Positions 1-8,503 of a DNA stretch of 64,000 nucleotides are shown here, in pieces; the stretch's first letter is position 1, and each line of letters begins with the position of its first letter. The notes beneath the pieces were generated by a model. That model had not been told where the DNA came from and searched no databases. It saw only the letters and a list, made by a program, of their open reading frames with translations. The stretch is taken from the NCBI RefSeq assembly GCF_007988805.1, contig NZ_BJUV01000010.1:1-64000 (forward strand), written 5' to 3'. The position numbers and the translations under genes are program-made. The DNA is from Frigoribacterium faeni. GTDB lineage: Bacteria > Actinomycetota > Actinomycetes > Actinomycetales > Microbacteriaceae.

Positions 1-121
1 GCACCGCCACCGCACCGCGTTCCGTGCACCACACCGGCTCTAGTCGCGGTGCCGTGACCGATTCGCGGTGCGGTACGCGGGCGGCGGGCGGGGCGGGGCG
101 GGCGGGGCGCGGCGCGGCGCG
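1..121. other. Non-coding G-rich window edge
   Basis: No gene is visible here. Positions 79-107 consist of closely spaced runs of three or four G (GGGCGG and GGGGCGGGG units), a sequence able to form a G-quadruplex. It lies just past the stop codon of the glycosyltransferase at 122-1735, so it could affect 3' end formation of that transcript, but nothing shows this directly. Confidence 0.4.
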
Positions 122-1735
122 CTAGCGGCGCTCGAGCTCGACGAGGCGGGCGCGGTGCGTGTCGAAGCTCGCCACCTCGGCGTACCCGTCGCCGAGCAGC
201 TCCTTGAGGCCCGACCTCGGTGAGGTGCTGCCGTCGGCGGCGACGTACTCGATGAACCAGACCCGCTCGACGTCGTCGAACCGTCCGGCCGCGGCGGCCT
301 CGGGCACGGTCAGCACGTCGTCGCGCCAACCCTCCGCGTCGACGAACGGCGTCTTGAGGGTCACGTCGCGCAGCCCCTCGAACCCGTCGGGGTACGTGTG
401 CAGGGCGAGGCGCGGCTCGATCGACGGCTTGGGGGACCCGTCGAACACGATGGCGTCGCCGGCTCCGGCGTGCTCGCCGACGAGGGCGCTGAGGTCCTGC
501 CAGCCCGTCGCGTTCTTCGCGTAGGGGCCGCGCTGATCGAGCCAGACGGGCACCGCCAGCCCGACCACGAGGGCCCCACCGAGCACCGCGACCGCGGTCC
601 GGCGCGACGCCAGCACGTCGATGCCGATCGCCACGAGGATCGCGACCGCCGGGGCGCTGAACGACAGGTACCGGCCCGAGAACGCCGGGACGACCAGGTT
701 GAGGGCCAGCAGAGCCGCGGCCGGGACGAACGCGAGCAGCACCGCCACGACGGTGAGGCGGCCTCGCGGTGTCACCGACAGCGCGGCGACCCACCCGTCG
801 CGCGAGCGCCTCAGCAGCCTCACGACGAGAGTCACGACGGCCACGCCCACGAGCAGCCAGGCCACCACGGCGAACCGGGCGTCGCCGAACCACAGGTCGA
901 TCAGCAGAGCCGTCGGGCTCGTCGTGTCACGCCGGGCCAGGAACGACACCTGCTCGCGCTGCGCCACCGAGAACACCACGATCGGCGAGACCGCGGCGAG
1001 AGCCACCGCGACGGTGCGCGCCCAGGGCTTGACCGCGCGCAGCATCGCGTCTCGATCGCGCGCCAGGGCCAGGAGGAGCAGCGCGTGCACCCCGACGATC
1101 AGCCCGAAGTAGATGAAGACCGCGACCCCGAGACCGGCGAGCACGCCGTAGACGACCCAGTCGGCCCGGGAGGCGCGGTGCCGGGAGGTCACGATGCGCA
1201 CCAGCGCCCAGGTGCTCCAGACGGCGAGGGCCGCGCCGAACGCGTACGACCGCGTCTCGGTGCCCATCGAGGTGACGCGGGGCAGCACCGCGGCGACGAC
1301 TCCGGCGAGGACGGCGAGACGACGGGTGCCGAGCCGGTCGACGAGGAGCACGACGCCGGCCACCATCGCGCCCACCGCGAACGCCGACGGCAGGCGGGTC
1401 GAGAAGGGGGAGGCGCCGAACAGGTCGATCCAGAAGTGCAGCCCGAGGTAGTAGAGCCCGTGCACGGCGTCGATGTGGCCGACCATGTGCAGCAGGCTCG
1501 GCAGGGGGCGCTGGGCCGACATGACGCTCGCGGCCTCGTCGCCCCAGAACGACGGGATCCACGAGCCGACGGCGGAGATCGCGACGGCGATCAGCCCGAG
1601 GGCCGCCGCCAGGCGCACGGGAGGACGGGTGCCGGCGACCGGGACGGTGCGAGCGGCGACGACGGTACGAGCGGCGACGTCGGTGCGAGCGCCGGTGCCG
1701 GTCGCGGTCTCGTCGGGGGTCGACGGGTTCGTCAC
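122..1735 (-). CDS. GT39-like membrane glycosyltransferase
   Basis: This 537-residue polytopic membrane protein resembles GT-C enzymes that transfer a sugar from a polyprenyl-phosphate donor on the outer face of the membrane (PMT/GT39 type). After a 40-residue Ala/Thr/Arg-rich cytoplasmic tail come about ten hydrophobic segments. The WGDE motif at residues 64-67, in the first outer loop, carries the acidic residues typical of the active site, and an extracytoplasmic domain fills the last 130 residues. The GTG start at 1735 is chosen because GGAGAGG lies 8 nt upstream; the reading frame runs further upstream, but that part is low-complexity. The tail contains a short VAART repeat. The acceptor is unknown; cell-wall polymer or protein glycosylation are both possible. 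Confidence 0.72.
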   Translation of the reverse strand: MTNPSTPDETATGTGARTDVAARTVVAARTVPVAGTRPPVRLAAALGLIAVAISAVGSWIPSFWGDEAASVMSAQRPLPSLLHMVGHIDAVHGLYYLGLHFWIDLFGASPFSTRLPSAFAVGAMVAGVVLLVDRLGTRRLAVLAGVVAAVLPRVTSMGTETRSYAFGAALAVWSTWALVRIVTSRHRASRADWVVYGVLAGLGVAVFIYFGLIVGVHALLLLALARDRDAMLRAVKPWARTVAVALAAVSPIVVFSVAQREQVSFLARRDTTSPTALLIDLWFGDARFAVVAWLLVGVAVVTLVVRLLRRSRDGWVAALSVTPRGRLTVVAVLLAFVPAAALLALNLVVPAFSGRYLSFSAPAVAILVAIGIDVLASRRTAVAVLGGALVVGLAVPVWLDQRGPYAKNATGWQDLSALVGEHAGAGDAIVFDGSPKPSIEPRLALHTYPDGFEGLRDVTLKTPFVDAEGWRDDVLTVPEAAAAGRFDDVERVWFIEYVAADGSTSPRSGLKELLGDGYAEVASFDTHRARLVELERR

Positions 1736-1987
1736 GGGGTGCCTCTCCGACCCGGGGTCGTTCCGCGGGGCGAGGCCGGGCGGCCGACGGGCGAGCGCGG
1801 GCCGAGGGGCGGACCGCGGAGGCGGCGCCCGGCTCGTTCCGGACGGTCGGCCGCACGAGTCGGCCGCCGTCATGGTAACCAGGCCGGCTGCACGACCGCT
1901 GAGGCGGGCGTCCCCCACCGGCACCGCGCCTCCTCGGCCGCCACCGCGCCCCGCCCGTCGCCCGCCGCCCGTGGGTCGCCCTGACCA

Positions 1988-2045
1988 TCGACTGGTCGGT
2001 AGATGCTCTTCACCGGCGCGCTAAGAGCATCTACCGACCACTCGA
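1988..2045. repeat. Long-stem hairpin, TGGTCGG family, copy 1
   Basis: Arms at 1988-2010 and 2023-2045 are 23 bp long with one mismatch, around a 12-nt loop. The outer part of the arm (TCGACTGGTCGGTAGATG) matches the hairpin at 11315-11372 at 16 of 18 positions, so the two form a repeat family. There is no T-tract, so simple Rho-independent termination is not obvious. Confidence 0.75.
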
Positions 2046-2260
2046 TCGGGCAGGCCGCGACGGGAGCGAGGGAGGCGCGGACCGGGGCGAACGGGGACGG
2101 GGACGACGGGAGCGAGGGAGGGGCGGGCCAGGTCGACGGGGACGGGGAGGGGCGGCGGGAGACGGAGGCGACGGGGACGGAGCGACGGGACGTGGGCGTA
2201 GGGCGTGAGCGACGGGAGGCGGGAGCGAGGGCCGCGACGAGCACCGCGAACGGGGCGGGC

Positions 2261-2298
2261 GCGACGCGGCGCGACGCGACGCGGCGCGACGCGACGCG
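2261..2298. repeat. 15-bp GC-rich tandem repeat
   Basis: The unit GCGACGCGGCGCGAC occurs twice in full and once in part, just upstream of the promoter of the gene at 2341. It looks like a slippage-prone microsatellite. Confidence 0.7.
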
Positions 2299-2340
2299 AG
2301 CGCGTCGGGGTCGGCGGCGGCGCGCGGCTAGGCTCGCGGG

Positions 2341-2997
2341 ATGGTCACCGTCGTGCTCCCCTGGCGTCCGCAGCCCAGTCGCATCGCGGCCTTCGAGGTG
2401 GTCCGCGACTGGTACGCGGCGGCCCTGCCCGACGCCGAGATCCGCACCGTCGACTCCCCCGACCCGGTCTTCAACCTGGCCCAGTGCCGCAACCTCGGGG
2501 TCGCCGCCCTCGCCGACGACGAGATCGCCGTCATCGGCGACGCCGACACCCTGCCGCAGCGCGAGCCCCTGCTCACCGCGATCGAGGCGGCGCGCGACAG
2601 CGGGCGCGTCCACCTGCCGTACACGGAGTACCACTGGCTCGGGCGCGACGGGACCGCGCAGGCGGCCGCGGGCACGCCCCTCGAGCGGTGCGACTTCGAA
2701 CTCGTGCGCGGCGCGTGCTCCGGGGTGTACGTGACCCGCGCCTCCTCGTGGCGCAGTCACGGCGGACAGGACGAGCGGTTCCGCGGCTGGGGCTTCGAGG
2801 ACGCGGCGTGGTTCCTGGCGCACACGACCCTGCTCGGCGAGCCTCCGCGCCGGCACGAGGGCATGGTCTTCGCGCTGCACCACCAGGCCGAGGTCCGCGA
2901 GGGGCCGCAGTACGACGCGAACGCCGCGCTGATGCAGCGGTACCGCGACGCCTCCGTCAGCGCCGAATCGATGCGCGAGTTCGTCTTCGGAGGCTGA
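2341..2997 (+). CDS. Small GT-A-fold glycosyltransferase
   Basis: This 218-residue soluble protein looks like a nucleotide-sugar-dependent glycosyltransferase. It opens with a beta strand (VTVVLPWRP), has a metal-binding DAD at residues 67-69, and near residues 139-156 carries the acceptor-side motif GGQDERFRGWGFEDAAW, which is typical of the galactosyltransferase C-terminal domain in GT7/GT27-like capsule enzymes. No membrane segment is seen. The ATG is six bases after TAGGCT, implying a leaderless transcript. The gene converges on the TetR gene at 3040. Its last 23 coding bases are part of a 33-bp duplication. A copy of the window-wide 15-mer motif encodes TRASS at 2734-2748. Sugar and acceptor cannot be told. 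Confidence 0.7.
   Translation: MVTVVLPWRPQPSRIAAFEVVRDWYAAALPDAEIRTVDSPDPVFNLAQCRNLGVAALADDEIAVIGDADTLPQREPLLTAIEAARDSGRVHLPYTEYHWLGRDGTAQAAAGTPLERCDFELVRGACSGVYVTRASSWRSHGGQDERFRGWGFEDAAWFLAHTTLLGEPPRRHEGMVFALHHQAEVREGPQYDANAALMQRYRDASVSAESMREFVFGG
2734..2748 (+). repeat. 15-mer motif ACCCGCGCCTCCTCG (type copy of nine)
   Basis: Exact copies on the plus strand start at 2734, 23108, 45247 and 46106. Exact complementary copies (CGAGGAGGCGCGGGT) start at 13723, 16382, 18401, 32887 and 49387. Near copies lie at about 1923, 4625, 7330, 11203, 17452, 26745, 44023, 49507 and 60936, and the core GGAGGCGCG occurs in many more places. Copies fall in genes, over stop codons and between genes. Confidence 0.8.
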
Positions 2998-3042
2998 GCC
3001 GTCACGCCGTGCGCGAGTTCGTCTTCGGAGGCTGAGCCGTCA
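2972..3042. repeat. 33-bp direct duplication at a convergent gene junction
   Basis: Positions 2972-3004 and 3010-3042 are identical, separated by five bases. The unit contains the last codons and stop of the glycosyltransferase gene on the plus strand. The second copy supplies the TGA of the TetR gene on the minus strand. Confidence 0.9.
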
Positions 3043-3648
3043 GGCGGTGCGCACCACGTGCAGCGCCCCGAGCGCATGGTCGAGCGCCGCCTCGAGCGGC
3101 CAGCCCTCGCGCTCGGACTGGCTGAGCAGCAGCCCGCCCTGGATCGCGGCGAGGATCGCCGTCGCCACCCTCACGGGGTCCGCGGTCTCGACCACGGACC
3201 CGGCCGCCTGCATCCGACGGATGCCGGTCGCGAGCGCGTCGCGCCAGGCGTCCCAGCTCGACTTGATCGTGCGCTCGAGCTCGACGTCGGTCGCGGCGGC
3301 CTGCGACGCGAGGGTGCCGATCGGGCAGGCCCACCGGCCGAGACTGATGTAGTACTCGACGAGGGCGGCCCGCCAGCGCTCCCAGGACTCCCAGGTGCCG
3401 AGGTCGTGGATCTCGGGCTCCTGCGCCTCGAGGAGCTGCCGCCCCTCCCAGAGGGCGACCTCGTGGATCAGCTCGGTCTTGCCTCCCGGGAAGTAGTGGA
3501 AGAGCTGGCTCTTGCTGGTCAGCGTCGCAGCCCGCACCGTGTCGAGCGTCGTGCCTCCGATGCCGGCGGCGAGGATCTGCCGCCCCGTCTCGTCGATGAT
3601 CCGCTGCCGGGTGAGGCGCCCGCGCTCGGTGATCTTCGTCTGCTCCAC
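3040..3648 (-). CDS. TetR-family repressor of the adjacent SDR
   Basis: The 202-residue protein has an N-terminal TetR helix-turn-helix (about residues 12-58, with TTLDTVRAATLTSKSQLFHYF as recognition region and FPGGK after it) and an all-helical ligand-binding domain. It is transcribed divergently from the SDR gene at 3727, and the 78-bp gap holds three copies of one palindrome, so it very likely represses both itself and the SDR. The GTG start at 3648 lies six bases after TAGGCT (with TGGACC 17 bp further up as -35), which indicates a leaderless message; no ribosome binding site is seen. The ligand is unknown, perhaps the SDR substrate. Confidence 0.85.
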   Translation of the reverse strand: MEQTKITERGRLTRQRIIDETGRQILAAGIGGTTLDTVRAATLTSKSQLFHYFPGGKTELIHEVALWEGRQLLEAQEPEIHDLGTWESWERWRAALVEYYISLGRWACPIGTLASQAAATDVELERTIKSSWDAWRDALATGIRRMQAAGSVVETADPVRVATAILAAIQGGLLLSQSEREGWPLEAALDHALGALHVVRTA

Positions 3649-3667
3649 GAGGCGAGCCTAGACCGGA

Positions 3668-3736
3668 TGGACCCGGTGGTCCAGAAAAGCTGGACTCTGC
3701 GGTCCAGTCCGTGCTAGCAATGGACCATGCAGTCCA
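3668..3736. promoter_or_regulatory. Three TetR operators TGGAC-N6-GTCCA and divergent promoters
   Basis: The 16-bp palindrome occurs at 3668-3683, 3691-3706 and 3721-3736. The first covers the -35 (TGGACC) of the TetR gene. The second covers the -35 (TGGACT, 3691-3696) of the SDR promoter, whose -10 is TAGCAA at 3715-3720. The third overlaps the SDR start codon. Placement over each promoter element fits direct repression of both genes. Confidence 0.82.
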
Positions 3737-4524
3737 ATACAGAGATCCTCGACTCCCTGCCCACCGACACCCGGCTCACCGGCCGCACCGCTGTCGTCAC
3801 CGGATCGACCAGCGGCATCGGCGAGGCGATCGCCCACGTGCTCGCCGCCTCCGGAGCCACCGTCGTCGTCAGCGGGCGCGACGCCGACCGCGCCCAGCGC
3901 GTGGTCGACGCGATCGTCGCCCGGGGCGGCTCGGCCCATGCCGTGCCCGCCGACCTCGCCGGCTCGTACGCCGACATCCGGGCGTTCGCCGCCGCCGCTA
4001 CGGAGGTGCTCGGCGGCCGCGTCGACGTGCTCGTCAACAACGCCGGCGTCTATCCGACGATGCCGACCGACGCGCTCGACGACGCCGACCTCGACGCGAT
4101 CCTCGCGACGAACATCCGCGCACCGCACGTGCTCGTCGGCGCCCTCGCGCCGGCGATGGCCGAGCGCGGCTCCGGAGCGGTCGTCAACATCGGCTCGTGG
4201 ATGTCGCGGGTCGGGGTGCCGTTCGGCGCCATGTACACGGCGTCGAAGGCCGCGATCGAGCAGATGACCCGCACCTGGGCGGCCGAGTTCGGACCGCGCG
4301 GCGTGCGGGTCAACAGCATCGCCCCGGGCGCCACCTCCACCCCGGGCAACGCCGAGTCGGCGGCTGTGCTCGACTCGCTGACGGCGTCCACTCCGGCCGG
4401 GCGACCGGTGCGTCCGGTCGACATCGCCTTCGCGGTGCGGTACCTGGTGTCGGACGACGCGGCCTTCGTGCACGGCGCGCTGCTCGACGTCGACGGCGGC
4501 ATCCTCAACGCCCGGACGATGTAG
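3727..4524 (+). CDS. SDR-family oxidoreductase
   Basis: This 265-residue classical short-chain dehydrogenase/reductase has the cofactor motif TGSTSGIG (residues 25-32), NNAG near 105, and the catalytic Ser157, Tyr170 and Lys174 (YTASK). SGRDA after the second beta strand suggests NADP(H) preference. The ending DVDGGILNARTM is of FabG type. It acts in the cytoplasm on an unknown carbonyl or alcohol. It is the divergent partner and likely target of the TetR gene at 3040-3648; the ATG lies within an operator copy and six bases after the -10, so its transcript is probably leaderless. Confidence 0.85.
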   Translation: MQSNTEILDSLPTDTRLTGRTAVVTGSTSGIGEAIAHVLAASGATVVVSGRDADRAQRVVDAIVARGGSAHAVPADLAGSYADIRAFAAAATEVLGGRVDVLVNNAGVYPTMPTDALDDADLDAILATNIRAPHVLVGALAPAMAERGSGAVVNIGSWMSRVGVPFGAMYTASKAAIEQMTRTWAAEFGPRGVRVNSIAPGATSTPGNAESAAVLDSLTASTPAGRPVRPVDIAFAVRYLVSDDAAFVHGALLDVDGGILNARTM

Positions 4525-4552
4525 CGGGCCGCGCCTCCCTCCCGTCTCATCC

Positions 4553-4606
4553 AGGAGTCACGACATGCCGCTCACCCCCGAAGCCGAGCGGCATGTCGTG
4601 ACTCCT
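4553..4606. terminator. Perfect 21-bp-stem hairpin between convergent genes
   Basis: Arms 4553-4573 and 4586-4606 are perfectly complementary around a 12-nt loop. It sits between the convergent SDR and GT1 genes, so it could end both transcripts, but it has no T-tract and its stem is longer than usual. A near copy of the window-wide 15-mer follows at 4625. Confidence 0.65.
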
Positions 4607-4647
4607 CGCACACGCGGAGGGAGCCGAGGAGGCGCGGATCGCTCCGG

Positions 4648-5976
4648 TCAGCCGCCCGCGGCCAGCGCGGCGTGGGCCCGCACCCGCCCGGGCGTGGCCT
4701 GCAGCGACGCGGCGAGCGCGGCGAGGCGCTCGGCGGCGTCGGGCGCGGTCGTCGGCAGGTCGAGCACGTGGCGCAGCGCGTCGGCCAGCTCGTCGACGGT
4801 CGCCGTGTTCGGGGCCAGGGCGACGCCGAAGCCGGTGCGCTCGAGGGCCTCGGCACCGGCGAACTGGTCGGTCGAGAAGGGCAGCACGACGACGGGCACG
4901 CCCGCGGTCATCGCCTCGGTGACGCTGTTGTTGCCTCCGTGCGTCACGGCCGCGGCGGCGGCGTCGAGCAGGGTCACCTGCGGCAGGAACTCGCGCACGA
5001 GCCAGCCCGACGGGATCCCGCCGAGGTCGGCGCGCGACCCCGAGCCGAGCGCGATCGCGGCGCGCACGCCGAGCCCCCGCAGCGCCTCGGCGACCCGGCC
5101 GAGCACATCGGACCGCACCGACAGGAAGCTGCCGAAGCTGACGTACACGAACGGGTCGTCGGACCCGGACAGCCAGGCCGCGACCTCGTCGTCGACGGGC
5201 TCGGTGCGCACGGCCGAGCCGAGCCAGGCGTGCGGGGGCAGCCGCGCCTCCCGCTCGGGGTCGGCGAGCTCGCCGGGGTAGTTGTAGAGCAGCAGCTCGC
5301 CGTGCTCGCCGAACGCGCTCGTCGACGGCGGCAGGTGCGGCGCCAGCTCGGCGAGCGCCGCGTTCCACTCGGCGGTGAACGACGTGTCGACCCGCTCGCA
5401 CAGGGCGCGGAGGTCCGCGAGCGGAGCGTCGGCCCCGGCAGCCCCGACCCCCGCGAACGCCGCGGGCCACGCCGGCGGGAACCCGTACACCTCGTCGCCC
5501 ACCGGCAGAGCCGACGGGTGTCCGAGCACGACGTCGGCGTACGGGACTCCTCCGGCGACCAGGGCGAGCCGGGCGCTGAAGGCCAGGTGGTCGACGACGA
5601 TCCGGTCGGGCCGGACGGCCGCGACGACGTCGAGCACGGCGCGGGCCGTCGCGACCGGCTGCCACATCAGGTCGGTGAGGCGTTCCCGCGCCTGGTACGA
5701 GAGCGTCTCGACCATGCCGAGCCGCGTGGCGTCGAAGAACCCGCGCAGCGACGCGTCCTCCTCGGCGACCTGCTCCTCGGCGCGGATGACCCCGGGATTC
5801 GAGCCGCGGCCGAGCTGCAGGTGCACCCGCTCGAAGCCGAACGACTCGACGATGGAGGCGGTGGCCGGCCCCGTCGCCACGACCACCCGTTCGCCCCGGT
5901 CGCGCCACTCGGTGGCGAGGGTCGCGAGCGGCAGCAGGTGCGACGCGTAGTCGGGGCTGATGACGAGGAGGGTCAT
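4648..5976 (-). CDS. GT1 (MGT-type) glycosyltransferase
   Basis: The 442-residue protein belongs to the UDP-glycosyltransferase/macrolide glycosyltransferase group, which adds a sugar to small molecules or lipids. The N-terminal half (MTLLVISPDYASHLLPLATLA) binds acceptor. The C-terminal half carries FVYVSFGSF near residue 250 and the donor-binding signature HGGNNSVTEAM...GVPVVVLPFSTDQ near residues 330-355. The ATG overlaps the stop of the HEAT/GT4 gene by four bases, so the two are translationally coupled and likely work on the same product. The acceptor might be a glycolipid, sterol-like lipid or secreted metabolite; the sequence does not say. Confidence 0.82.
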   Translation of the reverse strand: MTLLVISPDYASHLLPLATLATEWRDRGERVVVATGPATASIVESFGFERVHLQLGRGSNPGVIRAEEQVAEEDASLRGFFDATRLGMVETLSYQARERLTDLMWQPVATARAVLDVVAAVRPDRIVVDHLAFSARLALVAGGVPYADVVLGHPSALPVGDEVYGFPPAWPAAFAGVGAAGADAPLADLRALCERVDTSFTAEWNAALAELAPHLPPSTSAFGEHGELLLYNYPGELADPEREARLPPHAWLGSAVRTEPVDDEVAAWLSGSDDPFVYVSFGSFLSVRSDVLGRVAEALRGLGVRAAIALGSGSRADLGGIPSGWLVREFLPQVTLLDAAAAAVTHGGNNSVTEAMTAGVPVVVLPFSTDQFAGAEALERTGFGVALAPNTATVDELADALRHVLDLPTTAPDAAERLAALAASLQATPGRVRAHAALAAGG

Positions 5977-8204
5977 CGTGCGCTCACGCTCCACTCGCGC
6001 TGCTCGAGCTCGTCGTGGTGGACGGTCTCGTAGACGCCGGTCAGCGCCCGGGCCATCGCCTGGATCGTGAACGACCGCTCGACGGTGTCGCGGGATCGAC
6101 CCGCGCGCGCCTCCGTCCTCTCGTCCGCGGCGGCCGTGAGGGCGCTGCCCATGGCGGTGCGGAGCGCGTCGACGTCCCAGGTGCGGGTGAGGAACCCGGT
6201 GTCGCCCTCGCGGACGTAGGTCGACGGGCCGCCGCCCTCGGGCGCGACCACGAGCAGCCCCGAGCCCATCGCCTCGAGCAGCGCGATGCCGAACTCCTCC
6301 TTCAGGCTGCCGCAGACGTAGACGCCGCGCGGCGCGGCCAGGCCGGGCACGCCGAACCGTGCCGCGGCGACCCACCGGGCCACGGTGTCGTTGGGCCGAT
6401 GCCCCGGCAGCAGGAGTCCGGAGGCGCGGTGCCGGTCGGTCGGCACGATCCCGTCGATGAGGTCGAGCTGTTCGCGTTCGTCGGCGCTCGGGTGCGCCAG
6501 GTCGCCGCCGATGACCAGCAGGTTCGCCCGTTCGCGGAGCGCTCCGCCGGCCCCCGTGGACCCGGAGCCCCGGTCAGCCCACGCCTCGACGATCGTCGCC
6601 ATGCCCTTCACCCGGTGCAGACGGCCGACGCTGACCAGCAGCGGCAGGCCGCGCCGCGACTCGGGCAGGGTGTCGAGCAGGGCGCGCAGCTCGGCGAGCG
6701 GCGGCGTCGCGGGCAGCCCGGCGGCGTGCTCGGCGGCCTCGGACACGGCGCGGTCGACGACGTCGAGGTCGATGCCCTCGGGCACGATCGTGTGCCGCTC
6801 GGGGTGCGACGTGATGTCGATCCCGACCAGCTCGCGCATGTCGCGCTGCAGCTCGGGTCGCGGGAACAGCACCGTGTGCGACGCGTTCGACGCCAGCTGC
6901 TGCACGAGGCGGGTGCGGAACCAGAAGTGCTCGTGCGCGTCGACGTCGCCGAAGGTCTCGCGGGTGAGGGCGCCCGACAGGTCGAGCGACTGGATGACGG
7001 CGTGCGGATCGGGGGCGACCGTGAACACGACGGGGATGTCGAGCTCGCGCGCGACGTCGGCCGCGGCCAGGCTGCCGACGTCGGCCATGCGCAGGTGCAG
7101 CAGGTCGACCCCGCCGCTCGCGCGGAGGATCCGGCGGATGCCGCGCCGTGCCGCGACCCGCAGCGGCCAGGCCGCGGCCGACGAGACCGGCTCGTTCAGC
7201 AGCGGCACGCGACCGTAGGCGTGGCCGGACGTGGTGCCCGCGATGTGCTGCACGCTGTCGAGCGCGCCCGCCGCCGAACCACGCGACAGGGTGACCACAC
7301 GACCGATGCGAGGGGCGTCGCGTTCGTGCTCCGCGCCTCCTCGGCTGGTGTCGGGGTCGGCTCCCTCGCGTCCGGCGAGCGCGTCGCCGAGACGGACGAG
7401 CAGCGTGGCGATGCCGCCGTTGTCGCCGCTGCCCGCCTGCGTCAGGTCGGCGTCGATGTCGGCGTGCAGGAAGAGCTGGGCGACGGTGAGGTCGCCCGAC
7501 GGGGTGCGCGGCTCGTCGTTCCGGGCCGAGAGGTCGACCACGGCCAGCCGGGCGACGTCGCCCAGGTAGCCGTCGTGGCGGGCGAACGCGTCGACGGCGG
7601 CGGCCACCGCCACGTCGCCGCGTCGCTGCCCGAGCGCCGAGACGGCGGCGACCCGCACCCGCTCGTCCTCGCCGGGGTCCGACGCGATGGTCAGCAGCGG
7701 CCGGGTCGCGATCGCGGCACGCACCAGGCCGAGCGTCTCGACCAGGCGGTAGCGCGCACCGGGCTCGTGCACGCCGAGCAGCGCGCCCTCGAGGCCGACC
7801 GCGACCAGCGCCGGCGACGACGACGTCCACTGCTCCAGCGTGCGCTGCGCCACCATGCCGACGAAGCCGCCGGTCGCGACCAGCCCGATCAGCCGCCCGA
7901 TCGTGTCGTAACGAGGGAGGCGCTGGCTCAGCGCCGAGGCCGCGTGCTCCCTCAGGAAGGTGCGGTCGCTCGACAGCAGACCGGACAGCACGACGTCGGC
8001 CTGCTCGTCGAAGACCTGCGCGAGGGCGTTCGTGGCGGCGATGGCGACGAGCTGGTCGTCGCTCGCGAGGGCCGACCGCAGCACCCGGATCGTGCGGGCC
8101 CCGCCGGTGCGCGCGGCGTCGAGGGCGAGCTCGTCGGCGAGGCGCATCGAGTCGACGAGACGCTCGGCCTCGTGGATCGCGTCGAGTGAGGTCTGGATGC
8201 CCAT
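5973..8204 (-). CDS. HEAT-repeat / GT4 glycosyltransferase fusion
   Basis: This 743-residue protein joins about 230 N-terminal residues of helical HEAT-like repeats (for example LVAIAATNALAQVF and RVRVAAVSALGQRRG) to a GT4 glycosyltransferase of the sucrose-synthase/sucrose-phosphate-synthase type. The GT4 half has the VGRLHRVKG phosphate-binding strand and the EX7E motif in EEFGIALLEAMGSGL near residue 650. The ATG at 8204 has GAGAGG upstream. It is the first gene of an operon with the GT1 gene. The HEAT part may hold a partner enzyme or the membrane. The stop overlaps the next start. Product unknown; the neighbours suggest a pyruvylated surface glycan. Confidence 0.8.
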   Translation of the reverse strand: MGIQTSLDAIHEAERLVDSMRLADELALDAARTGGARTIRVLRSALASDDQLVAIAATNALAQVFDEQADVVLSGLLSSDRTFLREHAASALSQRLPRYDTIGRLIGLVATGGFVGMVAQRTLEQWTSSSPALVAVGLEGALLGVHEPGARYRLVETLGLVRAAIATRPLLTIASDPGEDERVRVAAVSALGQRRGDVAVAAAVDAFARHDGYLGDVARLAVVDLSARNDEPRTPSGDLTVAQLFLHADIDADLTQAGSGDNGGIATLLVRLGDALAGREGADPDTSRGGAEHERDAPRIGRVVTLSRGSAAGALDSVQHIAGTTSGHAYGRVPLLNEPVSSAAAWPLRVAARRGIRRILRASGGVDLLHLRMADVGSLAAADVARELDIPVVFTVAPDPHAVIQSLDLSGALTRETFGDVDAHEHFWFRTRLVQQLASNASHTVLFPRPELQRDMRELVGIDITSHPERHTIVPEGIDLDVVDRAVSEAAEHAAGLPATPPLAELRALLDTLPESRRGLPLLVSVGRLHRVKGMATIVEAWADRGSGSTGAGGALRERANLLVIGGDLAHPSADEREQLDLIDGIVPTDRHRASGLLLPGHRPNDTVARWVAAARFGVPGLAAPRGVYVCGSLKEEFGIALLEAMGSGLLVVAPEGGGPSTYVREGDTGFLTRTWDVDALRTAMGSALTAAADERTEARAGRSRDTVERSFTIQAMARALTGVYETVHHDELEQREWSVSAR

Positions 8205-8503
8205 GATGGCGCCTCTCGGGGTCGGATCGACGGCCCGGGGTGCCCGAGCCGATCGGAGCCTATCGCCGCCCGGTGACGTGGGGGTCCGCGTGCCGTGCCG
8301 TGCGGCGATCCGGAGCGCAGCCGGCGGGTAAGCGCTCACCCGCCCGGGGTGCACGGAACCCGCCCCCGCACGAACACGGGCTCGCGTGGGCGCGAGCCCG
8401 CCGGGGCAGCCACGGCGGCGGACCGGCTTCCGGCATCCGGTACCGTCGTCTCGGCGCGTGACCGCGACCCCTTCCCCCACCTCGCGACACCCCTGGAGAA
8501 CCC
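8205..8503. other. Divergent promoter region, no gene
   Basis: This 299-bp gap separates the HEAT/GT4 operon from the pyruvyl transferase gene. It holds the ribosome binding sites of both genes. I do not see a convincing -35/-10 pair, a repeat or a small gene in it. Confidence 0.5.

Larger units (their letters stand above)
1736..2340. other. 605-bp intergenic region with hairpin and G-rich repeats
   Basis: No credible gene is seen. The region separates two divergent glycosyltransferase genes. It holds a long hairpin (1988-2045), a purine-rich stretch (about 2070-2220) with repeated ACGGGG units, a 15-bp tandem repeat (2261-2298), and the promoter of the downstream gene (TAGGCT at 2329-2334, six bases before its ATG). 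Open frames across it are repetitive and lack ribosome binding sites. Confidence 0.6.

Noticed and set aside
2003-2734. Plus-strand open frame across the 1736-2340 gap
   Set aside because: It encodes tandem repeats and overlaps a glycosyltransferase gene with clear motifs in another frame; no ribosome binding site.
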